Shown here piece after piece: positions 1-7,203 of a stretch of 35,758 nucleotides of DNA (the first letter of the stretch is position 1; every line of letters starts with the position of its first letter). Source of the DNA: a virus; the IMG/VR virus record IMGVR_UViG_3300015360_000110, positions 1 through 35,758 of that record; one strand, written 5' to 3'. Under the pieces are notes generated by a model. That model was given only the letters and a program-made list of their open reading frames with translations. It searched no databases and had not been told where the DNA came from. A program made the position numbers and the translations under genes.

Positions 1-907
1 TCGGCTCCTCCTCCTCGATTAGCGGCGGCTCGACGGTGACAGGCTGCGACCGCGCATCAGCCGCCGCCTGTAGCATGCGGTCCGACAGAAACCACCATCC
101 TGGTTTCGCCTCGTCGTCTGGCGCGCCGGCGAGCGTGAACAGCGCCACGCACGCAAGGTCGGCCGGGTTCGCAGCCCGGGTGGACATGGCATACGCCCGT
201 AGTGCCGACCATCGAATCGGGTCGGCTCCGTCGCCGTAGTCACCGCAGTCGTTCGTCTCCAGATTCCAGATTGGCCCCAGGTGCGGGTACCGTCGGCGCA
301 GCACGCGCCAGCGTCCGCCCCACGACGGATCGTCAACGGCCTTACTGGCGTAGTAGCAGTGGTCGGCCAGGAAGTCGGCGTTCTTGGCGGTGTAGCAGCC
401 GAACGAATCCATCACGTCGAGCCAGAGCGCCGTAGCGTTGTCGTCGCCCTGGTCGTGCGGGGCCGGCGCGATCTTGACGTGCGGGTACTCCGCTATGATC
501 TTTGACCGCTCGGCCAGATACCACCGCGAGTAGTCTCTGGCGGCTCGCCGGTTCTCAGCGTCGCCCGGCCACGGCGCGGCCCATTCAAGCCGAGGCTCAT
601 TTCCGAGAACCAGTCTATGCCGCGCGCCGGCCGCCGCCAGCCAGACCAGACACTCCCGCAACGACCGCTCGCTCGGCCACGAACGGTAGTCGAGGATGTC
701 GCTCGGCCAGGGCTGGTTCTGCGGGCCGGTCCGTGGCCGCACCACGATCTCACAGGTCGGGTACGTGGACACGAACCGAGCCAACTCGTCAACGTCGATG
801 AAACTGGTGACGACAGCGACCTCGGGCTTGATGATCGCGAGCTGCTTCCAGACGCTTTCAGTCCATGCCCTATCGGTGTACGCCAGGTTGACGCCGATGA
901 GTGGCAT
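1..907 (-). CDS. TIM-barrel glycoside-hydrolase-like protein, 3' end outside window
   Basis: The frame is open from ATG at 907-905 to the left edge, about 302 codons, and the C-terminus lies outside the window. It begins MPLIGVNLAYTDRAW. It contains LVLGNEPRLEW (around residue 100) and IWNLETND (around 215), which resemble the acid/base 'NEP' and the nucleophile 'E' strand ends of clan GH-A TIM-barrel glycosidases. The spacing of about 115 residues is also typical. The last visible part is acidic (IEEEEP) and may be a linker. ATG follows the stop of the secreted-protein gene by four bases, so the two are probably co-translated. At the end of the tail gene block it could be a polysaccharide depolymerase or a cell-wall hydrolase. 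The fold call is by motif only; the substrate is unknown. Confidence 0.6.
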   Translation of the reverse strand, partial: MPLIGVNLAYTDRAWTESVWKQLAIIKPEVAVVTSFIDVDELARFVSTYPTCEIVVRPRTGPQNQPWPSDILDYRSWPSERSLRECLVWLAAAGARHRLVLGNEPRLEWAAPWPGDAENRRAARDYSRWYLAERSKIIAEYPHVKIAPAPHDQGDDNATALWLDVMDSFGCYTAKNADFLADHCYYASKAVDDPSWGGRWRVLRRRYPHLGPIWNLETNDCGDYGDGADPIRWSALRAYAMSTRAANPADLACVALFTLAGAPDDEAKPGWWFLSDRMLQAAADARSQPVTVEPPLIEEEEP

Positions 908-911
908 CGGA

Positions 912-1277
912 CTAGTCCGGACCCTGGTAGCGAGTGCAGGTCACGGTCACGTCTTCTGGGTTGATGCTAACGCCTCGGTAATACTTGAAGTGCCCAACGG
1001 TGGATGTCCGGCCATCAGCGATGCAGTTCCGCATCTGCCAGGGGTTGCCCTGGGCCTCGCCGTTGCCAGCCGGCGAGAGGTTCGTGTAGTCATAGGTGAA
1101 GCAGCCGGCGGTGTGCTTGACGTGCACGACGATCCCGTCCGTGCGGCCCTTCGTCAGGTCTTCGTGCCAGGTGTAGGTGCCACACTCCTGGCTTGCGCCG
1201 GCTGCGCTTTGCGCCCACGCGGGGGCGGGGAACAGCAGCACGGCTGCGACTGCGGCGGTTGCGATGAGTCGCTTCAT
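912..1277 (-). CDS. small secreted protein with signal peptide
   Basis: 121 residues. The N-terminus MKRLIATAAVAAVLLFPAPAWAQ is a clear Sec signal peptide with an AWA-Q type cleavage site. The mature part of about 98 residues has four cysteines (in ECGTY, GCFTY, NCIAD and TCTRY), suggesting two disulfides outside the cytoplasm. The Shine-Dalgarno AGGAGGA at about 1285-1291 overlaps the TAG stop of the upstream gene fragment, so translation is probably coupled. I do not recognise the family. A small exported protein in a phage late operon could be a lysogenic-conversion or superinfection-exclusion factor, or part of lysis; the sequence does not decide. Confidence 0.75.
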   Translation of the reverse strand: MKRLIATAAVAAVLLFPAPAWAQSAAGASQECGTYTWHEDLTKGRTDGIVVHVKHTAGCFTYDYTNLSPAGNGEAQGNPWQMRNCIADGRTSTVGHFKYYRGVSINPEDVTVTCTRYQGPD

Positions 1278-1289
1278 GGGTCTGTCCTC

Positions 1290-1442
1290 CTAGACGATGT
1301 GCTGTCGTTGGCCGACGCGCGCGGCCTCGCGGAGCAGGGCCACCACCGAAATCGTCGCAGGGGGCTGCACGCCTTTAGGCGGCAGGGGAATGCGACAGCA
1401 CCGCAGTGCGTCAACATCCCCACCCTCTGCCTCCTCCTTTCC
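1290..1442 (-). pseudogene. C-terminal fragment of a small gene split by the TnpB element
   Basis: The minus-strand frame ending at TAG 1292-1290 reads PPKGVQPPATISVVALL and then REAARVGQRQHIV. It has no ATG, GTG or TTG in frame between here and the TnpB element, yet its stop is coupled to the next gene through an overlapping Shine-Dalgarno. This is what the 3' part of an interrupted gene should look like. The 5' part would be the fragment starting at 2832, in the same orientation on the other side of the element. The right limit given here is approximate because the left end of the element is not resolved. Confidence 0.5.
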
Positions 1443-1466
1443 TACTGTTTCTGTCCGCTCGTATGG

Positions 1467-1472
1467 TACAAT
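1467..1472 (+). promoter_or_regulatory. -10 box of tnpB, probably leaderless mRNA
   Basis: TACAAT ends six bases before the ATG at 1479, so transcription should begin at or next to the start codon. No Shine-Dalgarno is visible. The same spacing occurs before the HNH gene at 13876 and the ribbon-helix-helix gene at 23371. No clear -35 box was found. Confidence 0.5.
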
Positions 1473-1478
1473 TGCACT

Positions 1479-2678
1479 ATGCAGCGCACAATTCGCCTCC
1501 GACTCCAGCCCTCGACCGCCCAGTCTGCCGCGCTTGCGGAGACTGGGCGGCAGTTCACGTCGGCCTTCAACATGGCGGCGCAGTTGGGCTGGGATGCCGA
1601 GATCGGCAACGCGACGAAGCTGCATTACCTCGTCTACTACCCTGTCAAGGAGGCGCATCCGACACTTGTGTCGGACCTCATCAATCAGGCCCGCGTCAAA
1701 GCTGCCGAAGCCGTCAGATCGGCGCTCGCGTTGAAGCGGAACGGCCGGCGCTTCGGACAACCGCGCTCGACTGCCTGCCCGCCGCGCCTGAACAAGAACA
1801 CCTACCGCCTGGACTGGGAGTCCGAGACGGTTCGCCTCTCGACAACCAGTGGCCGACAGACGATCCGCTTCGCCGTACCCGAGTACGCCCGGAAGTACGT
1901 CGGCGGGTCGCCTGACTCTGCTGACCTGATCTGTAGGGAGGGCGTGTGGTGGCTGCACGCAGTCGTGACCGTCCCGACGCCAGAGATCGTCCCGACTGCT
2001 GACGTGATCGGGGTTGACCTCGGACTCGTGCAGCCGGCCGTCACCAGCAACGGGCGATTTCTCGGGAAGAAGGCGTGGCGAAACCTCGAAGCCCGCCGCT
2101 TCAAGCAGCGCCGCGCTCTGCAAGCGAAGGGCACCAAGTCGGCCAAGCATCGGCTGAAGATGACCAGACGGGCGCAGTCTCGGTTCCGTCGCGACTGCGA
2201 TCACGTCCTGTCGAAGCGCATCGTTCAGGCTGCGCCGCCGGGCGGCACGATTGCCCTGGAGAACCTGACCAACATCCGCAAGCGCATCGTCGTGCGGCAC
2301 GGCCAACAGGCCCGCCGCGTTCACGGCTGGTCGTTTGACCAGATTCGCTCGTTCGTCGAGTACAAGGCAGAGGAGCGCGGCTGTACGGTGGTTTCGGTTG
2401 ATCCGAGACATACCTCGCAGACATGCCCGAGTTGTGGATACACGGCTCGGAACAACCGCCGTTCTCGTGCGTGGTTCATCTGTCGGAAGTGCGGCTATCA
2501 GCTTCATGCCGACCTCGTGGGCGCTCGCAATGTTGCTGCCAAGTACCGTGCCCTCCCTAGCAAGACCGGGGAGGGCGGGGTGCCCGTCATGCACCCTATC
2601 GTGGGGACCGTTGATGCCGGGGGTCGAAGCCCGGCGGAGGTTACTCACAAGCTGCCTGCTTTAGCTGGCAGTTCATGA
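1479..2678 (+). CDS. tnpB: TnpB RNA-guided nuclease (OMEGA family)
   Basis: 399 residues, a normal TnpB length. The N-terminal wedge begins MQRTIRLRLQPS. The RuvC-like core has the first acidic residue in IGVDLG (about 178), the second in ALENLTN (about 261) and the third in HADLVGARN (about 344). The zinc ribbon is TCPSCGY and CRKCGY (about 315-338). All catalytic residues I can identify are present, so the protein may be active. TnpB cuts DNA next to a short target-adjacent motif using a guide RNA from the element's right end, which helps the element persist. The ORF runs through the right-end RNA region, so the last 35 or so residues (after RALPSK) are probably not part of the fold. The start is the only ATG next to the promoter. 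Confidence 0.93.
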   Translation: MQRTIRLRLQPSTAQSAALAETGRQFTSAFNMAAQLGWDAEIGNATKLHYLVYYPVKEAHPTLVSDLINQARVKAAEAVRSALALKRNGRRFGQPRSTACPPRLNKNTYRLDWESETVRLSTTSGRQTIRFAVPEYARKYVGGSPDSADLICREGVWWLHAVVTVPTPEIVPTADVIGVDLGLVQPAVTSNGRFLGKKAWRNLEARRFKQRRALQAKGTKSAKHRLKMTRRAQSRFRRDCDHVLSKRIVQAAPPGGTIALENLTNIRKRIVVRHGQQARRVHGWSFDQIRSFVEYKAEERGCTVVSVDPRHTSQTCPSCGYTARNNRRSRAWFICRKCGYQLHADLVGARNVAAKYRALPSKTGEGGVPVMHPIVGTVDAGGRSPAEVTHKLPALAGSS

Positions 2679-2679
2679 C
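2530..2679 (+). ncRNA. putative omega RNA (reRNA) of the TnpB element
   Basis: The 3' end of tnpB and the element's right end hold a run of hairpins: CTCCC..GGGAG near 2553, GGGTGCCC..GGGTGCAT-like pairing near 2577, GCCGGG..CCCGGC near 2619-2634 and the terminal AGCTGCC/GGCAGTT stem at 2650-2673. In this family such a region forms the scaffold RNA, with the guide read from the flank just after TTCATGAC, here starting CGGCCCGTCAG. The 5' limit is approximate. Confidence 0.55.
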
Positions 2680-2832
2680 CGGCCCGTCAGAGTCGCCGGC
2701 AGCCGCGTGTTCAAGCCGTCCCGAGACGACGAGGTGCCGCAAATACTCGAGGTGATTCAGGTTTAGGATGGCCGGCGGCAGAATCGGCATCATGCCCAAA
2801 TCGGGGTCGTAGCGACGCTCCTTTCTGCTCAT
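2680..2832 (-). pseudogene. N-terminal fragment of the gene split by the TnpB element
   Basis: ATG at 2832-2830 overlaps the TGA of the zinc-protein gene (ATGA). The fragment begins MSRKERRYDPDLGMM, continues with ILPPAILNLNHLEYLRHLVV, and reaches ..GDSDGPV before entering the element's terminal hairpin, where the frame stops at 2641. About 51 native codons remain. Together with the fragment ending at 1290 it would encode roughly 100 residues. I do not recognise the family. An alternative is that this is a short intact gene whose last residues come from the element. Confidence 0.5.
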
Positions 2833-2996
2833 GCTGCCAGCCCCTCCTTCGGATGATGGCTCACCATGTGGCAACGCTCGCATCTCAGGTACACCTGCCC
2901 CCTGGACACGGGCGCGAGGATCTCGTGAAGCTGCTCACTTAGGCACCGTTTACAGGGCAGCGGCCCGCGTTCGCCCACCTTGCCGCTGCCGCTCAC
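2829..2996 (-). CDS. small two-CxxC zinc-ribbon protein
   Basis: 55 residues starting at GTG 2996, which overlaps the TGA of the upstream gene (GTGA). Two CxxC pairs, CKRC (about 15-18) and CERC (about 39-42), with a histidine-rich end (CHMVSHH), predict one zinc site. A longer reading to 3119 overlaps the upstream gene completely and is less likely. Proteins of this kind in phage late operons include Com-like RNA-binding translation regulators, but the similarity here is only in the metal motif. Confidence 0.7.
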   Translation of the reverse strand: MSGSGKVGERGPLPCKRCLSEQLHEILAPVSRGQVYLRCERCHMVSHHPKEGLAA

Positions 2997-3241
2997 GAGG
3001 GGGGCACCAGTGCACGGGCCGCCGACCGCGTGACGGGGCCGTACTGAGGCAAGGTTGCCTCCATCCACATTTCGATCCTCGTCAGGCGCATCTGCACGTC
3101 CTGGAGCGCGGTCACACACTCCAGCAGGCGGTCGGTCGCCGCGATGCTCGCGAGCAGGTGCGCTTCGGCCAGGGTCAGCGTTTCCCCCTCCCCAGATAGC
3201 CGATGCGCCCAGTTCTTGATGGTGCGATTTTCAGTCGTCAC
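2993..3241 (-). CDS. hypothetical phage protein, helical
   Basis: 82 residues starting MTTENRTIKNWAHRL. The middle (LTLAEAHLLASIAATDRLLE and then VTALQDVQMRLTRIEMWMEA) is predicted helical with heptad-like spacing, so it could form a short coiled coil. It follows the fibre gene by two bases and overlaps the zinc-protein gene. No family is recognised; a fibre-associated or assembly role is possible from position only. Confidence 0.6.
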   Translation of the reverse strand: MTTENRTIKNWAHRLSGEGETLTLAEAHLLASIAATDRLLECVTALQDVQMRLTRIEMWMEATLPQYGPVTRSAARALVPPS

Positions 3242-3243
3242 GG

Positions 3244-4089
3244 CTAACTTTTTCTTCCGAACACTCCAGCCCTAAGCGGAGGCAGCCACGCGGACGCCGT
3301 CCCGGTGAGCGTGACGGCATGCCCGTGGTCGACGGTCTGCGCGTTGAACGACCCAGCACCACCACCAGCAGCAGCCAAAGCGTACCGTCCGGTATAGGGG
3401 CTTACCTCGGCGCTGTCGAGCCCGGCGGCAGCGGTGATTCCCGACGACGGCGTCCAGTTCGCGCCGTAGTTAGTGGCCTGGGTGAAGGTCTGCCCGAACG
3501 TTGTTCCGGCACCGACCAGCAGCCGCCCGTCAGCCGCCGTGTAGCGCGCCCAGGCAGCACCGGCCGCTGTCAGTTCGGCCAGCGTCTCAAACCAGGCAAC
3601 CAGACCGGACGGGATCGCCGCGTTGGCGTCGAGCTTGGCAGCGGTGACCGCGCCGTTTGCAATCTTCGCGGTGGTAACGTTCAGGTCCGCGATCTTCGCG
3701 GTCGTGACGTTCAGGTTTGCGATCTTCACATCGGTGATGGTGCCGTCCACGATGTTCACAGCGTGGACGGCTGCCGCCGCGATCTTCACATCGGTGACAG
3801 CACCGTTAGCGATCTTCGCGGTGGTAACGTTCAGGTCTGCAATCTTCGCGGTCGTGACGTTCAGGTCTGCGATCTTCGCGGTCGTGACGTTCGAGTCTGC
3901 GATGGTCGCGGTCCCGACCAGCCCGAACGCCGCCGTGGTAGTCGTGGCGGCCGTCAGCACCTGATTGGGCGAGGCGGCGTCCGGCAGCAGCCCCCGCAGA
4001 TGCAGGCCGTTTCCGCGCACATAGGTGTTCCACAATGTCGCGGTGACGTAATCGCCGGTCGCAACAATCGGTGGGCTTGAAAATGCCAC
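3244..4089 (-). CDS. tail fibre protein with 11-residue repeats and collar-like C-terminus
   Basis: 281 residues. After an N-terminal MAFSSPPIVATGDYVTATLW, residues about 55-155 carry many copies of an 11-residue repeat (IADLNVTTAKI and variants such as IANGAVTDVKI), typical of trimeric fibre shafts. The C-terminal region (YALAAAGGGAGSFNAQ, VDHGHAVTLTG) resembles phage tail-collar or fibre-tip segments with a His-Gly-His motif. It lies in the adsorption gene block downstream of the hub protein. It is likely a virion fibre; the receptor is unknown. Confidence 0.75.
   Translation of the reverse strand: MAFSSPPIVATGDYVTATLWNTYVRGNGLHLRGLLPDAASPNQVLTAATTTTAAFGLVGTATIADSNVTTAKIADLNVTTAKIADLNVTTAKIANGAVTDVKIAAAAVHAVNIVDGTITDVKIANLNVTTAKIADLNVTTAKIANGAVTAAKLDANAAIPSGLVAWFETLAELTAAGAAWARYTAADGRLLVGAGTTFGQTFTQATNYGANWTPSSGITAAAGLDSAEVSPYTGRYALAAAGGGAGSFNAQTVDHGHAVTLTGTASAWLPPLRAGVFGRKS
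3650..3912 (-). repeat. 33-bp tandem repeats coding the fibre shaft
   Basis: Near-identical 33-base units (for example the stretches around 3659-3691, 3692-3724, 3812-3844 and 3845-3877) encode the IADLNVTTAKI repeats. The high nucleotide identity suggests recent duplication, so copy number could vary between related phages. Confidence 0.75.
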
Positions 4090-4092
4090 GGA

Positions 4093-4482
4093 TCAGCCTC
4101 CGATTCCGTGCGCGGCGTTCTCGCGGCGCAGGTCAGCGGCCGTCTCGCCCGGCAGCCGATGGCGGGTGCCAGGATCGGGCCGCGCCAGCAACGCCGCCTC
4201 GATCTCGGTCCGGTCGTCAGGGATCACCAGCGGCCGGCAGCGGCCCCCGAGCGCACGATTGCCGCACGAGACGCAATAGAAGGCCGGCGCGTCGAGCCAG
4301 ACGTACTCGGCGCCGCCGCAGTCAGGGCAGAGCGCCACCCAGCGAGCGACGCCGTCGAGGACGTTGACCTCAGCCTCTGCCGGCGCGGCGGCGCCGGCGA
4401 CTTCGGCCGGCAGAGCGACGCCGCGCGCTGCCAGGAACGCGCTATGATCAACTCCGTGTTTCGCGCGGCCGTCTACGATCAA
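4093..4482 (-). CDS. zinc-ribbon phage protein of unknown function
   Basis: 129 residues. A CPDC..CVSC pair (about 52-73) forms a probable zinc ribbon, followed by RPLVIPDDRTEIEAALLARP and a C-terminal PGETAADLRRENAAHG. The conserved-looking, proline-rich second half suggests a real family, but I cannot assign a function. The start overlaps the stop of the upstream gene by four bases (ATGA). It is positioned among tail fibre genes. Confidence 0.65.
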   Translation of the reverse strand: MIVDGRAKHGVDHSAFLAARGVALPAEVAGAAAPAEAEVNVLDGVARWVALCPDCGGAEYVWLDAPAFYCVSCGNRALGGRCRPLVIPDDRTEIEAALLARPDPGTRHRLPGETAADLRRENAAHGIGG

Positions 4483-4853
4483 TAGATCGCCCTCCTAGCG
4501 AGCGCGAGCGCCAGTCTGATAACTAACTTCAGCGCTCCCGTCGTCTGCGCGGCAGTCGGGGCAGCCATGCCCAGATAGGCGCGCAGCTGCGTCACGGCGG
4601 CTGACAACTGCGTGGCGTAGTTCTCAGGCGCCTCTGACCCGTAGTCGGGCACGGCCGGCGGTGGCGGCGGTACGTGCGCCGCCAGGACCGCAGCCGCACC
4701 GGCCGGCAGGTCTTCAATTGCTCCCAGGGCATCGTAGGTGTGGACGTTGATGCCGTCGTCGTCGTCGTAGGTGCCGAGCGCGCGGAACGAGACGCCGCCA
4801 GCGGTCAGTTCCTGGGCCAGTTGTCGCAGTGCGGGGCGCGTGACTGTCAGCAT
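4479..4853 (-). CDS. hypothetical phage protein
   Basis: 124 residues. The N-terminal half (MLTVTRPALRQLAQELTAGG, then a DDDDG loop) is followed by a proline run (VPPPPPAVPDYG) and a helical C-terminus (NYATQLSAAVTQLRAYLGM, ALKLVIRLALALARR). The layout suggests two small domains joined by a polyproline linker. Family not recognised. It sits between a fibre-like gene and the zinc-ribbon gene and is translationally coupled to the latter. Confidence 0.6.
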   Translation of the reverse strand: MLTVTRPALRQLAQELTAGGVSFRALGTYDDDDGINVHTYDALGAIEDLPAGAAAVLAAHVPPPPPAVPDYGSEAPENYATQLSAAVTQLRAYLGMAAPTAAQTTGALKLVIRLALALARRAIY

Positions 4854-4857
4854 GGTC

Positions 4858-5496
4858 CTACCTCCGTATCTCCGTGACGATCATGGTTGCCCCGATGTCG
4901 TACATCGTCAGAGTGCTGCTGACTCCTGCGAGCCAACGCATAGTAACCGTGTGCGCCGCCGCCGACAGCCCCGTCACCAGGACGCTGGCCGCGATCGAGA
5001 CTAGCGCATTCCCAGTCGCGTGTCCGCTGACGTAGAAGTGCGGGCCGGACCTGACGCCGTCCACGAACACAGCCACCGCGTTGATGCTGCCGCCTACGGT
5101 GGACTGGAGTATCCCGGTAAACTCGACCGTGCACTTTGCCGACGCCAGAGTCGTCAGCACGACGCTCAGGTCGGGTATCGCCACATAGGTGGTGCTGGTC
5201 GTGCTCGGATTGGCGGTCACGACGCTCGCATACCCGACCTGCGTCACGGCGTTGGCGGCGATATCCCCCGTCGCCACCTGGCCAAAGGCCGACGCGCCCG
5301 CCCCGGTCCCCCGCAACACCTGATTGGCGGCAGCCGTGGATGCGCCGCTCCCCAGCTTGGCCGCGAGGGCTGTGATGTCTGTTTCCTCGTCGAGGTGCGT
5401 CTGACGGTGCCCGATGCTGCCCTGCGTCACGAACGTCTCGGACACCGAGATCGTCGGGTAGCTCGGTGTGCTGGTTGGGAATGTGCCGCCGGGCAT
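4858..5496 (-). CDS. putative tail fibre or baseplate-attached protein
   Basis: 212 residues. The N-terminal part includes HRQTHLDEETDITALAAKLG and LRGTGAGASAFGQVATGDIA, the kind of linker often found where fibres join the baseplate. The rest is beta-rich, with CTVEFTGILQ, VFVDGVRSG and HTVTMRWLAG, like a jelly-roll virion module. It directly follows the hub gene. A structural role is likely; no enzymatic motif is visible. Confidence 0.6.
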   Translation of the reverse strand: MPGGTFPTSTPSYPTISVSETFVTQGSIGHRQTHLDEETDITALAAKLGSGASTAAANQVLRGTGAGASAFGQVATGDIAANAVTQVGYASVVTANPSTTSTTYVAIPDLSVVLTTLASAKCTVEFTGILQSTVGGSINAVAVFVDGVRSGPHFYVSGHATGNALVSIAASVLVTGLSAAAHTVTMRWLAGVSSTLTMYDIGATMIVTEIRR

Positions 5497-5508
5497 AACG
5501 TCTCCTCT

Positions 5509-7203
5509 CTAACTGGTGAAGCTGTGGGTCGTGCCGAACTGCGCGCCCGGCGATGCGTTCCCGAACTGGGCCGGCAGGCCGCCGCCGCCGCCGCCCGTCC
5601 CTGGATCGACCAGGCCGGCGATTGACGACACGACCTCAGTCCCGAGCGTCAGCGTGTGCAGTCCGCCGGTCGTGATACTGTGGCTGATCGTTTCGACGTG
5701 GACGTCCAGCGTCTCGACGGCCTGCTGGTTGACGATCGTGAGCCGATCCGATACCGCGATCTTGTGGATCGCCTGGAGGTGGACCGCGTCGGCGTTGACC
5801 ATCGTGAGTTGGAGCTGTTGCCGTGGTGCCTGGCGCTGGGTCGCCCAGTCGTTGACGAGGAGTTGCGCCGTGTCGATGCTCACGCTCTCCCAGAGACCGA
5901 GCTCGTAGGTCTTCGGATTGCCGCCGGTATACCGGGCCTGCGCGGCAGACGTGTCAACGGTGCTTTTCACGGTCGTTGAGTACCGCGTGACGACCGGGAT
6001 CGCCCGTACCTGGATGCCGTTTGACTCGCTCCCAGTTGGCCCCTCGACGCTCGCGCCGGACCCGGATGCCGTCAGTCGCAGCCGTGCGGCCTGCCCGGTC
6101 GTCTGGCTCAGGACGGCCGACGCCAGACTGCCGGCCAACACCGTGTAGTCGGTCGAGATGACCGGCGTCGCCGCTGACTTGAACGGGTCGCTGGCCGAGA
6201 TGTAGAAATCCCGGACCTCGCTCGCCGCCAGGGTGAACGGCGTGCCAGACTGCCAAATCTGGCCAAGCGCCCCGTCCGATCTGGCGATCACCGTAGCGGT
6301 CGCCTCGGTCACCACCTCGTCAGGGTTGGCCGAGATGCTGGCGTCGGTGTACGCCAAAGAGTTCAGTCCACCGCCGCCGACGTAGACCTGTACTGAATCA
6401 ACGCCGGTTGCGGGGTCGTCCACGTTCACGTCTTTGCCGACAGCGGTGTCCCAGACCGTGAACTGCGGCGTGATGCTCCTAGGAGTCGTGGTCCGGTAGG
6501 CCCGGTTCTCGAAATGCAGGACGCCGTCGCCGTCCTCATAGAGCGCGGCCCCCGCCCCCTCTGAGCGCAGCAGTTGTAGCGCAGCGTCGAACGCCGAGGC
6601 GTTGTTGAGCCACCAGTAGCGCAAGGCGGTCTGTCCGGTGGATATTGCGCGCTTGCCGACCGGCCAGCCGGCCGCATCGAGGATAACGGTTAGCGCGGCG
6701 CTGGTGGTGATCGTCTCATACAGTACGGTCGTGATCGCTGCGGCATTCCGCAACAGCGTCAACTGCCCGAGCGCCGAGAGCGAGGCGACACGGTGTCCGA
6801 TCGCCAGGTCGTGATCGACAGTATTAAGCCGGCCGCTGAACAGCCCGACGGTGGCGGTGCCGCTGACCAGCGTCGCGGAGTCGTCCACGAACACGTCTGC
6901 CGCATCAACCAGCACGGAGGTATCGCCGTAGGTGGAGGTGATGTTGAAGGCCGGGCCTCGGCCGACGAACTGCCCGAGCACGCCGCCGGGCGAGTAGGTT
7001 CGGTTCTCGTTCAGCAGGTCGCAGGAGGCGGCCGGCACAGCGGGCGGGCTGAAGGCGCGCGGCTGGTCGCGGCCGGTCTGGACCGCGATGCCGGGACTTC
7101 CGAGGACGGAGCCGATCACCGCGTCGAACGCTTCTGTATTTGCGTCGGTGCCAGACCCCCACAGGACGTCGACTGCGTAGGTGGCAACCCGCGAGCCGGC
7201 CAT
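5509..7203 (-). CDS. minor tail protein / tail hub
   Basis: 564 residues, encoded directly after the tape measure with a TGATG overlap at 7203, the position of the distal-tail or hub protein in siphoviruses. Segments such as ENRTYSPGGVLGQFVGRGPA, GDGVLHFENRAYR and a C-terminal VSDRLTIVNQ/ETLDVHVETISHSIT resemble the beta-barrel hub proteins that describe a ligand-facing ring. A glycine-rich tail (GTGGGGGGLPAQFG) follows. It has no obvious peptidoglycan hydrolase domain, which is carried by the tape measure instead. Confidence 0.7.
   Translation of the reverse strand: MAGSRVATYAVDVLWGSGTDANTEAFDAVIGSVLGSPGIAVQTGRDQPRAFSPPAVPAASCDLLNENRTYSPGGVLGQFVGRGPAFNITSTYGDTSVLVDAADVFVDDSATLVSGTATVGLFSGRLNTVDHDLAIGHRVASLSALGQLTLLRNAAAITTVLYETITTSAALTVILDAAGWPVGKRAISTGQTALRYWWLNNASAFDAALQLLRSEGAGAALYEDGDGVLHFENRAYRTTTPRSITPQFTVWDTAVGKDVNVDDPATGVDSVQVYVGGGGLNSLAYTDASISANPDEVVTEATATVIARSDGALGQIWQSGTPFTLAASEVRDFYISASDPFKSAATPVISTDYTVLAGSLASAVLSQTTGQAARLRLTASGSGASVEGPTGSESNGIQVRAIPVVTRYSTTVKSTVDTSAAQARYTGGNPKTYELGLWESVSIDTAQLLVNDWATQRQAPRQQLQLTMVNADAVHLQAIHKIAVSDRLTIVNQQAVETLDVHVETISHSITTGGLHTLTLGTEVVSSIAGLVDPGTGGGGGGLPAQFGNASPGAQFGTTHSFTS

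Larger units (their letters stand above)
1440..2679 (+). mobile_element. IS200/IS605-type element carrying tnpB only
   Basis: There is one plus-strand tnpB and no tnpA. The right end shows the typical terminal hairpin of such elements: AAGCTGCC-TGCTTTAGCT-GGCAG followed by TTCATGAC at 2672-2679. The left end lies somewhere upstream of the TnpB promoter at 1467; I could not define it, so 1440 is a guess. No target duplication is expected for this family. The element separates two same-strand pieces of what looks like one small phage gene, which supports insertion at this place. Confidence 0.7.

Noticed and set aside
1290-2648. 452-codon minus-strand frame over tnpB
   Set aside because: Antisense to a TnpB with intact catalytic motifs. 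Only its last 50 codons, outside the element, are kept as a gene fragment.
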